Shown: positions 22,496-45,300 of the stretch, in pieces
Position numbering within the stretch: position 1 is the first letter of the stretch
How the letters are laid out: each line of letters begins with the position of its first letter
Assembly (NCBI RefSeq): GCF_037893015.1
Contig: NC_133666.1
Coordinates: 654,648,957 to 654,712,956, forward strand
Source: Macrotis lagotis
Taxonomy: Eukaryota; Chordata; Mammalia; Peramelemorphia; Peramelidae
DNA: 64,000 nt
Direction: 5' to 3'
Position numbers and translations under genes: made by a program
The notes under the pieces: model-generated
Seen by the model: only the letters and a program-made list of their open reading frames with translations
What the model was told of the DNA's origin: nothing
The model's database searches: none

Positions 22496-22519
22496 CCCCC
22501 CCACCCCCACCCCCACCCC
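22496..22519 (-). promoter_or_regulatory. G-quadruplex / i-motif sequence
   Basis: Four C runs of 7, 5, 5 and 4 separated by single A residues; the minus strand is therefore four G runs with 1-nt loops, an arrangement known to form very stable quadruplexes. It lies about 2 kb before the ZAP70 start codon. A regulatory role is inferred only. Confidence 0.6.
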
Positions 22520-22729
22520 AAGGGATCCTAAGGACAAAGATGGAAAGTTGGAAAGGATCTCAGGGATCTTCAGTTAGTTCTCTCATAGCCACAGGGATAA
22601 ACACAGACACTAGGGGCCACTGGGGTCAGGCTCAGGCTCAGGAATCCCTTTGCCTCTGTCTCGCTCCTTCTCCATGCTAGGCTGGGTTTTCTCAGGTTGG
22701 GGAGATTTCAGTTCCTTTTTACAAAGGAG

Positions 22730-23012
22730 TCCCAGTCCTCCAGGTCCCACCAATTCATCTTTCTCTTTTCTTCCCTTCTGCTTCTTTCTTCTTTTGTGCT
22801 GCTCTTTCTCCATTCACCCCACCCCTTCTCTCTTTCTCATCCTCTCTCCCCATCTCCTCCTAACAACCTTTTCCTCTGCTCTCTTCTTTTCTTCTTTTCC
22901 TCCCCATCACTCTCCTCCATCCTTTCCCTGGCCTCAGGGCTCTCTCTCTCTCTCTGTCTCTGTCTCTCTGTCTGTCTGTCTTTGTCTCTGTCTCTCTGTC
23001 TTTGTGTCTCTG

Positions 23013-23043
<31 letters not shown>

Positions 23044-23350
23044 GGGTTTCAGTCCCACTCCAATCACTGTAGCCTGGTCTGATTGGAGGCCCCAGGCGCC
23101 TCCTGGGGAAGGGGCTTGACAAGTACTGCTGACAATTTCCTGCCACAGTATCCGGCCACCACTCCTGTGGAGGCTGTGGGCCCCCTCCCCTGCTCTCCGC
23201 TCCCCAACTCCTCCCTCCTCTTCCGGCCTCCCTCCTCCCCTTCCTCCCACCACATCTTTTCTCCTTCCTGCCTCCCCCAGCTTCCTCCCCTTAAGCCCCT
23301 CCTCTCATTCCTCTCTCATCTTTCCCCCCCTCCTCTTCTCATTCCTGCCA
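22730..23350 (+). repeat. Pyrimidine-rich tract with TCTC/TCTG repeats
   Basis: About 600 bases strongly biased to C and T on this strand; 22938-23045 is an almost pure TCTC/TCTG array. The open frames here are low-complexity Ser/Leu strings and are not genes. Confidence 0.85.
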
Positions 23351-23369
23351 TCATCAATCAAATCATTTA

Positions 23370-23640
23370 AAAGGCCTTTATTGAGCCCTGGCTGTCTGCC
23401 CCCATGGGGCCTCAAGGAAGTCACCCAGGTGTAGCAGAGACAAGCCTGGCGGCTGATCTGGATACCTGGTACTCCTTCCCCTCTTTGCCACCCATTTATT
23501 GTCTGGCATTGTGCTATGCCTTCCTACTTTGGACCTCAGTTTCTTCCTCTGTAAAAATGGGATAGCCTCCTCTCTAGGCTGACCAACCCCACACAGTGCT
23601 ATGGAAAATGTGAAAGTGATTACAACATAGTACATGAATG
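23370..23640 (+). repeat. MIR-like SINE, degraded
   Basis: TTTGGACCTCAGTTTCTTCC and TCTGTAAAAATGGGATAG are clear; the 5' limit is uncertain. Confidence 0.6.
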
Positions 23641-23950
23641 TAATATGAAAGAGAACTCATGTCCCTGGCTCTCTTGGCAAATTGTGTCTAAGTCTGAGAG
23701 CAGCATTTAGGGGAGAATAGTTTTAGTTCTTTACAGTAGAAGGAAGTGGGGAAGTTTAGGCTTTGGAAAAGAAGCCCTGAGGGAGTTGGACAAGGAAGGG
23801 GTGAGGACTGTCTTCAATTCTTTCAAGGCTGTCCCGTGGAGGAGCAGTTAGGCTGGCTCTGTTTGGCCCTAGAATGCAGAATCAGAACCAGTGGAGGGAA
23901 GTGGATGGAATCAGATTTCAGTTCAATGCAAAACAACTTCCCAAGGAGAA

Positions 23951-24186
23951 GAGCCTAAATCGAAAAGTACAATAGAATAAGACCCTAAATCTAACGGTGT
24001 GACAGAATTAGAACTAAGAGTATAATCGGACGAGAGCTTAAATCGAAAAGTGTAATAGAATTAGAGCCTAAAATTAAGTGTAATAGAAATAAGAGGCTAC
24101 ATCGAAACTGTTACTAGAATAAGACGCTACATTTATAAGTGTAATAGAGTAATAGCATAAGAATCTTAATCTAAGCGGAGTAATGA
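23951..24186 (+). repeat. Degenerate ~30-bp AT-rich tandem array with CpGs
   Basis: Seven to eight imperfect units, each like GCCTAAATCGAAAAGTGTAA plus TAGAATAAGA, e.g. at 23953, 23982, 24031, 24067, 24095 and 24124. Several units keep TCGA or other CpG sites. No family resemblance recognised. It ends about 340 bases before the ZAP70 start codon. Confidence 0.8.
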
Positions 24187-36381
<12,195 letters not shown>

Positions 36382-36850
36382 GGATCATCTCCCTTTTTCT
36401 GGATCTTTCCATTCTTTCCCAGATTTTGACCCTGCACTCGCTTCTTCCCAGAGAGACTTGTCCTACCTCTTCCACACCAACAAGACTACTACCTTCCCCC
36501 CAGAAACCTAAAACTCCTTCCCATTTGCATCTCTCCTGCCCCGACCAGAGGACCGAGAACTCCAGACTTTGGGGTGAATGATCTGCAGGAAAACTAAGCC
36601 TCTTTCTGTACCTTTTTCCTGGATATTCAGGGCTTGCAAATTTTATGGGATACTCAGGGCTTATCCCTCTGCCTTCTTCTTTGATGGATTTGGGTCTCAG
36701 TTCTAGACTCCTCCCTATTATGACTGGATGAGGTCTGGTGGGGATGGGGTGCAGTGGTCTATGGAGGGTCAGCCAAACCCAGGTTGAAGGTCCAAGGGAA
36801 ACCAGGTAGAAACTTCATATCAGTGAAATAAATTCAGCTATTTCTCTGTC
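36382..36850 (+). other. ZAP70: ZAP70 3' untranslated region
   Basis: Repeat-free sequence between the stop codon and the polyadenylation signal at 36827. The cleavage site is inferred at about 36845-36860, before the T/G-rich CTCTGTTTTGAATTTCTC. No AU-rich instability elements were noticed. Confidence 0.8.
36827..36832 (+). terminator. ZAP70: Polyadenylation signal AATAAA of ZAP70
   Basis: A canonical AATAAA lies 446 bases after the stop codon and is followed within about 25 bases by a U/GU-rich downstream element. No other canonical AATAAA was noticed between the stop codon and this site. Confidence 0.85.
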
Positions 36851-36899
36851 CTCTGTTTTGAATTTCTCTGGGATCCTGTGACTGATTGAGATTGGGGGC

Positions 36900-37270
36900 T
36901 TGAGAAGGTCAATAATTGAATTCTTTGCGTTTACTGCAAACGGTCTAGAATAGAGAGGAGAGTATGTTGGGCAAATTGAAAGTGAGGGCATTAATTGAGT
37001 CATTGGACATGCGTGGTATGGGTCGATGATCACTACTATTAATGGTCATCGGAGATGATGATCATTAAAGAAGATGGCCAATGGGGATGTTTTTCATTGA
37101 AGAGTGTAGGTTATTAGAGTCATTAATTACTGGAGTAATCCATCACCATGATGATTAGATGAATCAATGTGAGAAGGGTCGATTGCTGGAGTTGTTCACT
37201 GGGTATGATGATTATTTGGGATTTACCAGTCACTAGGGATCTAATTAGTGAGGGAATGAACCACTTGGGG
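36900..37270 (+). repeat. Cryptic repeat rich in ATTA/TCATT/GATGAT words
   Basis: Short motifs such as GTCATTAATTACTGG, CATTAATTGAGTCATTGG, GATGATGATCATTAA and TCTAATTAGTGAGGGAATGA recur with spacing near 20-30 bases just past the ZAP70 polyadenylation site. No clean unit. Confidence 0.45.
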
Positions 37271-37744
37271 GTCATGACTGCCACCTTCTGAGGACTTGAG
37301 GTGGCTCAGTGAGCTAGTCTTAGGTAAACCCCTCTTCTTTTTTTTCCTACCCCTTTCCCCTTAGAAAATTACATGTTATCAACACTCAGTCACCATAAGG
37401 ACACAGTCGGGTGGGTTCTATGCTGGTGTGAGTCACAACTGAGTGGTACAATTGAGTAGTATTTTTCAGAATACTTTGACCTAGAGATTATGGCTTTCTC
37501 AGGGACATTCAGGCTTATAGGTGACAAATAGAAACTTAGATTCCTGGAATTTTCCTGATGTTTCACCAAGGATGATAAGAAGACATTGAAGCTGAGAGAT
37601 GACCTCAAAGACACAAGTGAGGATCTCAACTTCTCACTTCATTCGTAAGACTTTGCACTTCCTTTCCTTGCTTGGGTAATGAAATAATTCAAATAACTCA
37701 ATCAGGAAGAGAATGAGATGTCAGTCATTCATTCTAGAATGCCT
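37271..37744. other. Unassigned intergenic DNA
   Basis: No repeat or gene recognised. Confidence 0.5.
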
Positions 37745-37855
37745 GGGATATTGGACTCAGTTTCTTCAGTTGTAAAACAAAGAGGAGATAGATCCAGTGG
37801 CTCCTAAGGAATCGTCTAGCTTTAGATCTTGGATTCTATGATCCTAAGTCACTCT
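37745..37855 (+). repeat. MIR-like SINE tail
   Basis: GGACTCAGTTTCTTCAGTTG and GGATTCTATGATCC. Confidence 0.7.
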
Positions 37856-38329
37856 ACCTGGTACTCTGTGAAAGGAGGGGGATGGGCTTCATGATTTTGA
37901 AGGCTCTCTCTACCTCTGCTGCAAATTTAGATGTTAAGGCCTAAAGGAATGAAGCTGGCCTAGTCCTGGGTGCCTTGTTTGGAGAGACCTTCCCTCTTTT
38001 CAACTCAGACAGTTCAACAGGCCAAACAAGTCCTACAAAAGTCACAATGGGTTGATTGGGGCCTCAAAATGAAGCATTCTTGCTTTGTTGGGGGTTCTGG
38101 GGACCCAGGCCCTGAATTTGAGCAAGTTGACTAGTATTTGAAACTTAAATTGGTAATGGAGATTAATTTGGAGCCCTTCAAGCAGGTAAAAACATCTGAG
38201 CTTAGCACTTCATTAGTAAGTCTTGTATAGGGACAGGGATTTGACCTGTGACTTCATTGAGATAAGAAAACTCTCTTATTAATTCAAATCGAGACCTTTC
38301 CTGCAACTTAGTCTTAAGAGACTAGGGTA
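37856..38329. other. Unassigned intergenic DNA
   Basis: No repeat or gene recognised. Confidence 0.5.
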
Positions 38330-38420
38330 CTAAGAATGGCCACACAACCAGTATGAGTCAAAGGTAGGACTTGAACACAGAACTTCCTGGTCCAGAGACC
38401 CAATCATCATGCTGGTAATG
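38330..38420 (-). repeat. MIR-like fragment, antisense
   Basis: GGTAGGACTTGAACACAGAAC and TCCAGAGACCCAATC. Confidence 0.6.
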
Positions 38421-38542
38421 ACTAGTCAAAAAGGGAAGCTGCTGAAAATTGACTTCCTTTCTATCCCCTATTGAGTTAGTGACCCAGGGTCTTCCCTACC
38501 TTCAAATGATTGTCTTTAAAAAATTATTTGAAAATTGAGTCT

Positions 38543-38690
38543 TGGGAAGCTAGGTGGCGCAGTGGATAGAGCGCCAACCCTGGAGTCAGGAGTACCTGAG
38601 TTCAAATATGACGTCAGGCACAATAATTACCTAGCTGTGTGGCCTTGGGCAAGTCACTTAACCCCACTGCCTTGAAAAAAGCTAAAAAAA
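38543..38690 (+). repeat. Young tRNA-derived SINE
   Basis: GGAAGCTAGGTGGCGCAGTG to CTTGAAAAAAGCTAAAAAA; flanked by TGAGTCTT. Confidence 0.93.
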
Positions 38691-38804
38691 AAGTGAGTCT
38701 TTTGCTGCTTGTCATAGGTGTAAATGTTGCTAGTGAAAGGAATCCCTCTTGGGAATAGGTACAATGGGGAAAGAGAAAGACTCCATAATGGAGATGTCAG
38801 TAAA

Positions 38805-38935
38805 TCCTCCTCTGTCATAGTTTCCTCATCTATAAAATGGAAATAATAGCATCTACCTCACAGGAGCACTGTGAGATGATATCTGTAGTGTTCTTTTGCA
38901 AACCTTAAACTATTATATATTGCTATGATTATCAG
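38805..38935 (+). repeat. MIR SINE 3' half
   Basis: TTCCTCATCTATAAAATGG and CTACCTCACAGGAGCACTG. Confidence 0.8.
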
Positions 38936-39182
38936 GAAATTGGTTGGGGTTGGGAAGATGTCAATGATAAGAGTCTCTGAGTTTGGACCAATTTAGAAAA
39001 TGGGTGTGTTAGAGGGGTTCTATTCAATGTCCACCAGAGGGCACCAGGACTTAGTTCTAGAGCCCAGAGTAATGATTTCTGAGAACCTAGAATAACTTAG
39101 CAAAAGGGAGAGGGAGTCACTGTAACCAGGAAAAGTTCAGAGTTGGTCACGGCCTGGTTCACGGTTTCTGTGGTTGATTCTC

Positions 39183-39194
39183 TACCTCTCTCTC

Positions 39195-39253
<59 letters not shown>

Positions 39254-39435
39254 CTACACTCTCTCTCTTCCCCCTCTTTCTTCCTCTCTCTTTTTCTCTC
39301 CTCCCTCTCTTCCTCTCTTTCTTTTTTCTCCTCCCTCTCTTCATCTCTCTTCCTTTTTCACACACACTCTCTCATATCTCTCTTCCACTCTCTCTCTTCC
39401 TTCCTTTCTCTTTCTCTCTTCCCTTCCCTCCCTAA
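39183..39435 (+). repeat. TC / TA / TCTCC simple repeats
   Basis: TC array 39183-39231, TA array 39233-39252, then TC-rich sequence to about 39435. Confidence 0.95.
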
Positions 39436-39727
39436 TTTCATCATTTCTTGTAACATACTCAGGTGATATTTGGGGGATGGATGGCAGAGATTTGGGGGCT
39501 GGGAGCCAATTGGCAGGGATGTAGAGGCTGAAAGACCATGTAATTCCAGGGACTGGGACTGTCACCACCTTGCTTTGCTCATCAGGAGGTGAGCCCAGTG
39601 TTACAGTTGGGGCTGTTCTTTTAAGTTTCCAGTGTGATGAATGCATCCAGTGAAAGTGGCCCTGAACTCCTGGTGCCTAGCTGTAGTTGAGGGTAAACTC
39701 TAGGCTGTTGCCCTAGAAAAGATGCCC
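39436..39727. other. Unassigned intergenic DNA
   Basis: Nothing recognised. Confidence 0.5.
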
Positions 39728-40060
39728 GAGATTTAGAGCTGAAAGGAATATGCAACATCATCCAGAGTCCCCAAGTCCCTTTCCTTCCCCTTTAATTTTA
39801 CAGATGAGAAAACTCAGGCCCAGAGGGGGAAAGTCATTTGTTCAAAGCAGAAAAAGTGATTGAATGTCATATCAGTTCTAGAACTGGAATCCAGATCTCT
39901 GACTCCAAATCCAGTTTACTTACAACTCAAAAAACATTTATCGAATACCTACTGTTTACAAAGCTTTGTGCTTGGCCTTTGGCCCTTGCCCCTGGAGCAC
40001 ACACAAAGATTTAGGAAATTATGTTCATGTAAAGATTCTAGTCACTCAATTTTTCTTCCT
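39728..40060 (-). repeat. MIR-like SINE and L2 3' fragment, antisense
   Basis: 39728-39920 has TTTACAGATGAGAAAACTCAG and GGAATCCAGATCTCTGAC; 39925-40060 begins AAAACATTTATCGAATACC like an antisense L2 end. Confidence 0.7.
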
Positions 40061-40194
40061 AAAAGAGAGAATCCTAAAAAGAGAAGGAAAGGTCTTTACC
40101 CTGTGACCAGCATTTCCCACTGTCTCATGAGAGATACTCCTCCATGGAGGTACAAGATCAACATAAAATACATCCTAGAACCCACCTTGAAACT

Positions 40195-40510
40195 CAGAAT
40201 CACTTTAACCTAGAACTTAAGTCTTCAGAGCCAAGTGTGTACTCTAATCCTCTAGCCCTGAATCTAGAGTCTAGAGTTCAGAGTCCATTCCAGAATCTAG
40301 TACCCAACAAACATTAGAGGACAGTGTCCAATTCAGGCAGAATCTAGACCTTGAAGGCCAAAGTCTACTTCAAGCTTGAATCTAGAACCTAGAACTTGGA
40401 GCTCAGAGTTTAGCTCAGAACCCCAAAGTCAGTGTTCAGAGATTATTACATAATTGAGAGCCCAGAAACTAAAGTCCTATACATCTTAGAGTCTAGACCT
40501 CATCCTATGG
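40195..40510 (+). repeat. Degenerate ~40-bp CTAGA-rich minisatellite
   Basis: GAATCTAG recurs at 40260, 40293, 40340 and 40378 followed by AACCTAGAACTT- or TTCAGAGTCC-like words; related AGAGTCTAGACC at 40487. Confidence 0.6.
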
Positions 40511-41974
40511 CTTGTAGTAGCCTCTTTGGTCCATGTTTCACTGAGGCCTCCCTGGGACCGCCAAGTAGGTTGGTTCTTTCTTCAAGAGGACGGGCCACAC
40601 CTCCCAGAGCAGTAAGGGGGAGGGGGGCAGACTTCAGGGGGCATCTGCTAGACAGAAGAGAGAGGGAAGGCGGGGCAGGGGCGGGACAGTGGGACTGAGG
40701 TGGTGTACACTCATTAAGTTTCTCAGTTTTCTGAGCCTCAGTAAGTACTTGGAGTCCAAGTCTTCCCCAGGGCCCCAGTGACAAGACACTGAAGTAACCA
40801 GAAACCCAACTCAGCCTGCAGGTAAGGGAGCAGCCCTGGCATGTGACCCCTGGGATTTGGGGATAAAGATGCCAACTCTTGACTTGGGCTGCCCAACCTT
40901 CCTCCATCACAGCCTCCTCTGAGTCTATTCACCTCAGCTTTAGTACTCTCATCTCCTCCCTCTCCATCCCTCTCTCTAACCCTATTAGCATTCACATTTT
41001 AACCCAGAATCTCTTAGTTGTTGAACGTCTGGATCTCTCAGGTCTTCCCTTAGTCACTAGACCTTTCTGTCTCTCAGTCTCTGTTCTTTCAACCTCCCCC
41101 AATTTCTGGGTCTGTCTCTTAGTCTCTGGATCTGTGGGTCTCTCAGTGTCTCTTTCCCTTAGTCTCTAGTTCTTTGGGACTTGAGTTCTTTTGGACCATC
41201 TCTGATTGCACTGAAATCTGGTCCTTTTCTTTAGCTGGGAAGCCTCTTAGCTAGATGGAGATTTCTTTCTCCCCATTTCATTCTCTAATGAGGGAATATG
41301 CCTGGGGGTTTACTCTAGAGTAGAGGAGAATGAAGAGAGAATCAGATCCCAGGGAACCAACCCCAAGTGGAAGAAAAATGAAGAGAAAGTTTCCCAAAAA
41401 GGCCGAGGAGAGGAAAATGATGAAGGTCTGCCCCATATTCCCCTAGTAAAATAGGCACCTTAGTAAGGAGGAGACTTGGGGCTCCTGAAATCCCTTCCTT
41501 CTCTGTACTATCTCATGCCTCAGTTTCTACCATTAGGATTTCATTCCTTTAGTTTATCCTAAGGAATGATGACACTCTCCTGAGTCATTTCTGTTGTGGC
41601 CCCATTTCTTGTCAGAAGCTTGAAGAAACACAGGGGGATGGACTGTCACCGAAGCTGGGGGAGACAAGGACGTACCAGATCCTACCCCCCATCGCCCCAG
41701 CAGCCTCTTGCCATTGAGAGAACGTGGAAGGAAGCATTTAGCTGGGGTGAGGTAGGGGGTGTGAGAGAGGGCCCAAGTTCCCTCTTCTCTCTATGCTCTG
41801 CTTTTCTCCAGACCTTGAGAGGAAGGGTTTGCGCCATCCTCCTTCCTCTTCTGGCCTGGACACTTGGTCTCTTTTTGTCCCTTGGTGAGGTTGAATCACC
41901 AGTACTGGGGGACAGAAAGACGGGTATATAAGTAACCAAGTCTCTTACATCCCTCACATCACACCTTTGGGACC
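40511..41974. other. Repeat-poor intergenic block
   Basis: About 1.46 kb with no recognised repeat apart from CT-rich words at 40900-41170. A GC-box-like GGGGCGGG lies near 40678. Several short open frames exist on both strands, none with family resemblance or splice context. Confidence 0.5.
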
Positions 41975-42135
41975 ACAGAAGGACGACCTCTCAGATTTGG
42001 AAGGGATCTCAGAGGGCTTCTAACCTAAACAGGAATTCCCACTCTGTCACTTCTCTGTTGTGGGATCATTTTGGCCTTTATTTGAATACCTCCCTAGTGT
42101 TGACTAGTTCATAAGAAAGAATGTGCTCCTTTGGA
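41975..42135 (-). repeat. CR1/L3-like remnant, antisense
   Basis: CTCAGATTTGGAAGGGATCTC, CTAACCTAAACAGGAATTCC and TTTGAATACCTCCCTAGTG. Confidence 0.6.
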
Positions 42136-42394
42136 CCAGCCCTTGTTTTTCTGACTACCCTCAAATATGCCCACCAGGTCCAATTCAAGGCCAGGTTGGG
42201 GAGAGGGTGGGTAGATTCATTCAGAAACTCAAAACTGAAATTCTACTCATTTAAGGCTAAAGAGAATTGTTAGTTTTGTTGTTTTTTGTGACTATTGTGT
42301 TTGATTTAATGCTGTTAAAATTTTGAAGGAATTTTTGAAAAATAAAAGAAAGAAAAAAGTGCCGACTGATTGTGGTCCCCACTGAACCACTCTA

Positions 42395-42545
42395 AATCAA
42401 GAGTTATTTATCCTTTATGAGTCATGAATCTTTTTGGCAATTTGACAAAGCCTATAGCCCCCCCCCCCCAACCTCAGAATAATTTTAAAAATTGTTCTAG
42501 AAGGAAATACTAAATTTCAGTTAGAGATTAGTGAAAATCAAGATG
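42395..42545. mobile_element. Old hAT (Charlie-like) relic
   Basis: CATGAATCTTTTTGGCAATTTG and ACAAAGCCTATAG resemble the left half of the relatives; contains a 12-base C run. Confidence 0.45.
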
Positions 42546-43334
42546 TCTTTTTTTTCCCTTTCAACCAAGTTAAAAAAATCCTGGGTGCTTGGTCCCATTG
42601 TTGAAACTTCTGGCTCACCTCTCCACTTTTCCTTCCCCAATTCATGGTTGGAGCAGATAACTTTAAATACAAGAACCTGACTCATTGGAGTAGCTCTGTT
42701 TTCTTGTCTCCTTTTTCTCCAACCTGTGGTTAGAGGCATACAGACCCAGTCTTCAAACACCTGGGCTCAATATTTGTCGATTCCTTCCTCTGGTAGCTGC
42801 ACCCCAGATAAGGAGCCCCTCCGGCTGCCTCATGTCCAAATGTCCTCAGGCCCTCTCTTACTCCTTTCCTCTTGAATTTAAGGTGGAAGACAATATGGAC
42901 AATACTGTTCATTTTGCTTGCTTCAATTTCAAATTATGAAACTTGCCCTGGGCCAGAATAAAGCTAGTTAGGACCCTGGGTGCTAGAGGGTTACAGAGTC
43001 TACTTGTCATGGGACCCCTACCCTCCACCCTAATGCTTCTGCCTTTTCTGAGTTGTATCTTTGCCCTTTGACCAAATCTCTTCTTCCCAGAATCCTCACA
43101 TTGAGTCTCCAGGTTCACGATTCCTTCACTGATGGCATTTTTCCCTCTAAGTTCTGATACAATTACAGATTAGGGGCAGGTGGCAAGCAGAGAGGGACAG
43201 TCAGAAGAGGAAAATAGAGTGGACTGGTCCTAGAGGAGGATGGAGAGGGAGGATGAAGAGAGTGGGGGTGTTTTTCTAAAAAGGTCTTCTACAGAGCTCT
43301 GAGGGGAATGGAAGAAGGTATTTTTTTTTGGTGG
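42546..43334. other. Unassigned intergenic DNA
   Basis: No repeat or gene recognised. Confidence 0.5.
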
Positions 43335-43622
43335 GGCAATGGGGCTAAGAGCTTTCAGTCATTTTTTCAGACATGTCCAACCCCCATTTGGGGTTTTCTT
43401 GGCAGAGATCTTAGAATAGTTTGCAAATTCCTTCTCTGGCTCATTTTATATATAAGAAAACTACGGCAAACAGGAGTAGGAGACTTGCCCAAGGTCACCC
43501 ATCTAAGTATCAAGTGTCTCAGGACAGATCTGAACCCAGGTAATCCTGATTACAGGGCTGGTGTTCTATCGACTGGTCTCTGGGACTGGTGCTCTATCCA
43601 CTGGTCTATCTAGCTGCCCCAG
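43335..43622 (-). repeat. Composite RTE-tailed SINE with an internal duplication
   Basis: Left part has CATTTGGGGTTTTCTTGGCAG; right part ends ATCTAGCTGCCCC. Near its right end ACTGGTGCTCTATCCACTGG is preceded by a second, imperfect copy (GCTGGTGTTCTATCGACTGG), a ~30-bp duplication. Confidence 0.85.
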
Positions 43623-43639
43623 GGAATGGGAAAAAGGCA

Positions 43640-43925
43640 GAAAATAAATAAACACCCATGGTGTTCTGGTATGAAGCTAAGAACAAAAGGGAGGATGAAA
43701 AAAATGATAAACAATGAACATTTGTTTCTAACATACTAGCAAGTTAACATCTACTGTATCCAAGATTCTAGGGATATTGAAAAAAAAATCCCAAATCATT
43801 TTCCTCTTAAAGAACTTATGTTCTATTAGAGAAAGGATATATAATACAAAGAGAAAAGTATATAAATACATTTTAACTTGAGAAGGTAAAGAGTACTAAC
43901 TAATGGGATAATATTTATCTATATG
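43640..43925 (-). repeat. L2-like fragment, antisense
   Basis: GAACTTATGTTCTATTAGAG and a preceding GATTCTAGGGATATTG. Confidence 0.5.
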
Positions 43926-43937
43926 TAGCTTGTTTAT

Positions 43938-43965
43938 GGGGGGGGGGGGGGGGGGGGGGGGGGGG
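43938..43965 (+). repeat. Run of 28 G residues
   Basis: Uninterrupted G run directly before the head of a composite SINE. Length may be affected by sequencing or assembly. Confidence 0.9.
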
Positions 43966-44181
43966 TGCCAGGTGCCGCCACAGTGGACTCTTCTGGTATC
44001 CAAATCTGGTTTCAGACACTTACTAGCTGTGTGACTTGGGAAGCCATGTATCCCAGTTTGCCTCAATTTCCTTATCTGCAAAATGAGCTGGAGAAGAAAA
44101 TGTCAAACTGTTCTAGTATCTCTGCCAAGAAAACCCCAAAGAGGGTGATGAAGAGTCAGACTTGACTGAAAAACAATTGAA
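43966..44181 (+). repeat. Composite RTE-tailed SINE
   Basis: TTTCAGACACTTACTAGCTG, CTGCAAAATGAGCTGGAG and GAAGAGTCAGACTTGACTG; AGCTTGTTTAT flanks it at 43928 and 44182, so the G run lies inside the duplication. Confidence 0.85.
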
Positions 44182-44194
44182 AGCTTGTTTATAT

Positions 44195-44465
44195 ATGCAC
44201 ATTTGTCTCCTAATCTCTCCCATTCGATTGTAAGCACCTAGAAGGCAAGGACAATTCTTTACTTCTTTTTGTATCCTCAGCACTTGTATGGTGATTGTCA
44301 TATGGTAGGTTCTTAGTAAATGTTTTTTGATTAATTGACTATTATTTTGTATCTATTTATACCTGTATATGTCACTGATCCTTAAAAAAATGTAAACTCC
44401 TGAAGGGCAAGGTCAGCTTAATTTTTGTTGGATTTTCCTAGAGTCTAACACATATATGCAAACAC
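44195..44465 (+). repeat. Two L2 3' ends, sense
   Basis: GATTGTAAGCACCTAGAAGG with GTAGGTTCTTAGTAAATG, then a second ATGTAAACTCCTGAAGGGC. Confidence 0.75.
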
Positions 44466-44549
44466 ACACAGTGTATGTATATGTGTCTATATATTTATAT
44501 ATATTTTTGTTGATCAGAAAAAGCTTCTCCTAGGAGATGGTACATCATC

Positions 44550-45300
44550 TAAGCTCAAAGAAAGTCAGACAGAAGGATCTGAAACACTCCCAGAGGAGAG
44601 ACTTGCAGTGCCCCCTTCTCCCAGAAAGTGGGTCAAACCGGCTGGAATGTAGAACCAAATGAGATCACAAACCTGGAGTACTTCACACCCTTAGAGATCT
44701 TGGTAGAAGCTATGAAAATGATGATGCATGAAGGAGAGTCATAAGAAATAAGCCTGGAGACATTGGTGAGAGATGAGTAATCAATGTCTATCAGAGAGTA
44801 GAAAGAACCACAGTAGCTTTTTTGAGCAGAGGAGAGAACACAGTCAAAACTGTAATTTAGAAATATTGTTTTGGCAGCTATGTGAAAGACAGACTAGAGA
44901 GGGGAATGAGCAATAATTATCCTCAAAAGATTTGAATGCCAGACTAAGGGGTTAGTATTTTATTCTAGAAGTAATAGAGTCACTGACTTTTCTAGAGTAT
45001 GATATTAACCTGGTCATAGTTGTCTTTTATAAAGATCATTTTCTTCAGTTGTGTGAAGGATTCATTGTTGTGTATGGCGATTTACATATATGATGGCTCA
45101 TTCAACTCTGAGTTTAGTGACATAGAAATGAATTATTATACTCATTTTACAGATGAGAAAACAGTTCTGAAGAAATGAAATGACTTGCTGAGGTCCTAAT
45201 GACGATATTAGGAGAAGCTGGAAATTTGTAGAAATCTTAGTGATCTTGGGGGTTGAGTACATCAGTGACTTCTACGTAAGTCCCGAGGACCACTGCTCTT
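44550..45300 (-). repeat. L2 LINE remnant, antisense
   Basis: GAATGCCAGACTAAGGGG, TATTTTATTCTAGAAGTAATAG and GTATGATATTAACCTGGTC; a MIR-like piece follows at 45100-45200 (TTTTACAGATGAGAAAAC). Confidence 0.6.

Noticed and set aside
22650..23253. Three 138-140 codon open frames over the pyrimidine tract
   Set aside because: Low-complexity Ser/Leu or Arg/Glu strings produced by the TCTC/TCTG array on both strands.
23951..24186. Possible CRISPR array
   Set aside because: Units are adjacent and diverged without spacers, in a mammalian genome.
40600..40700. CpG-island promoter
   Set aside because: G-rich with a GC-box-like word, but few CpGs and no associated exon.
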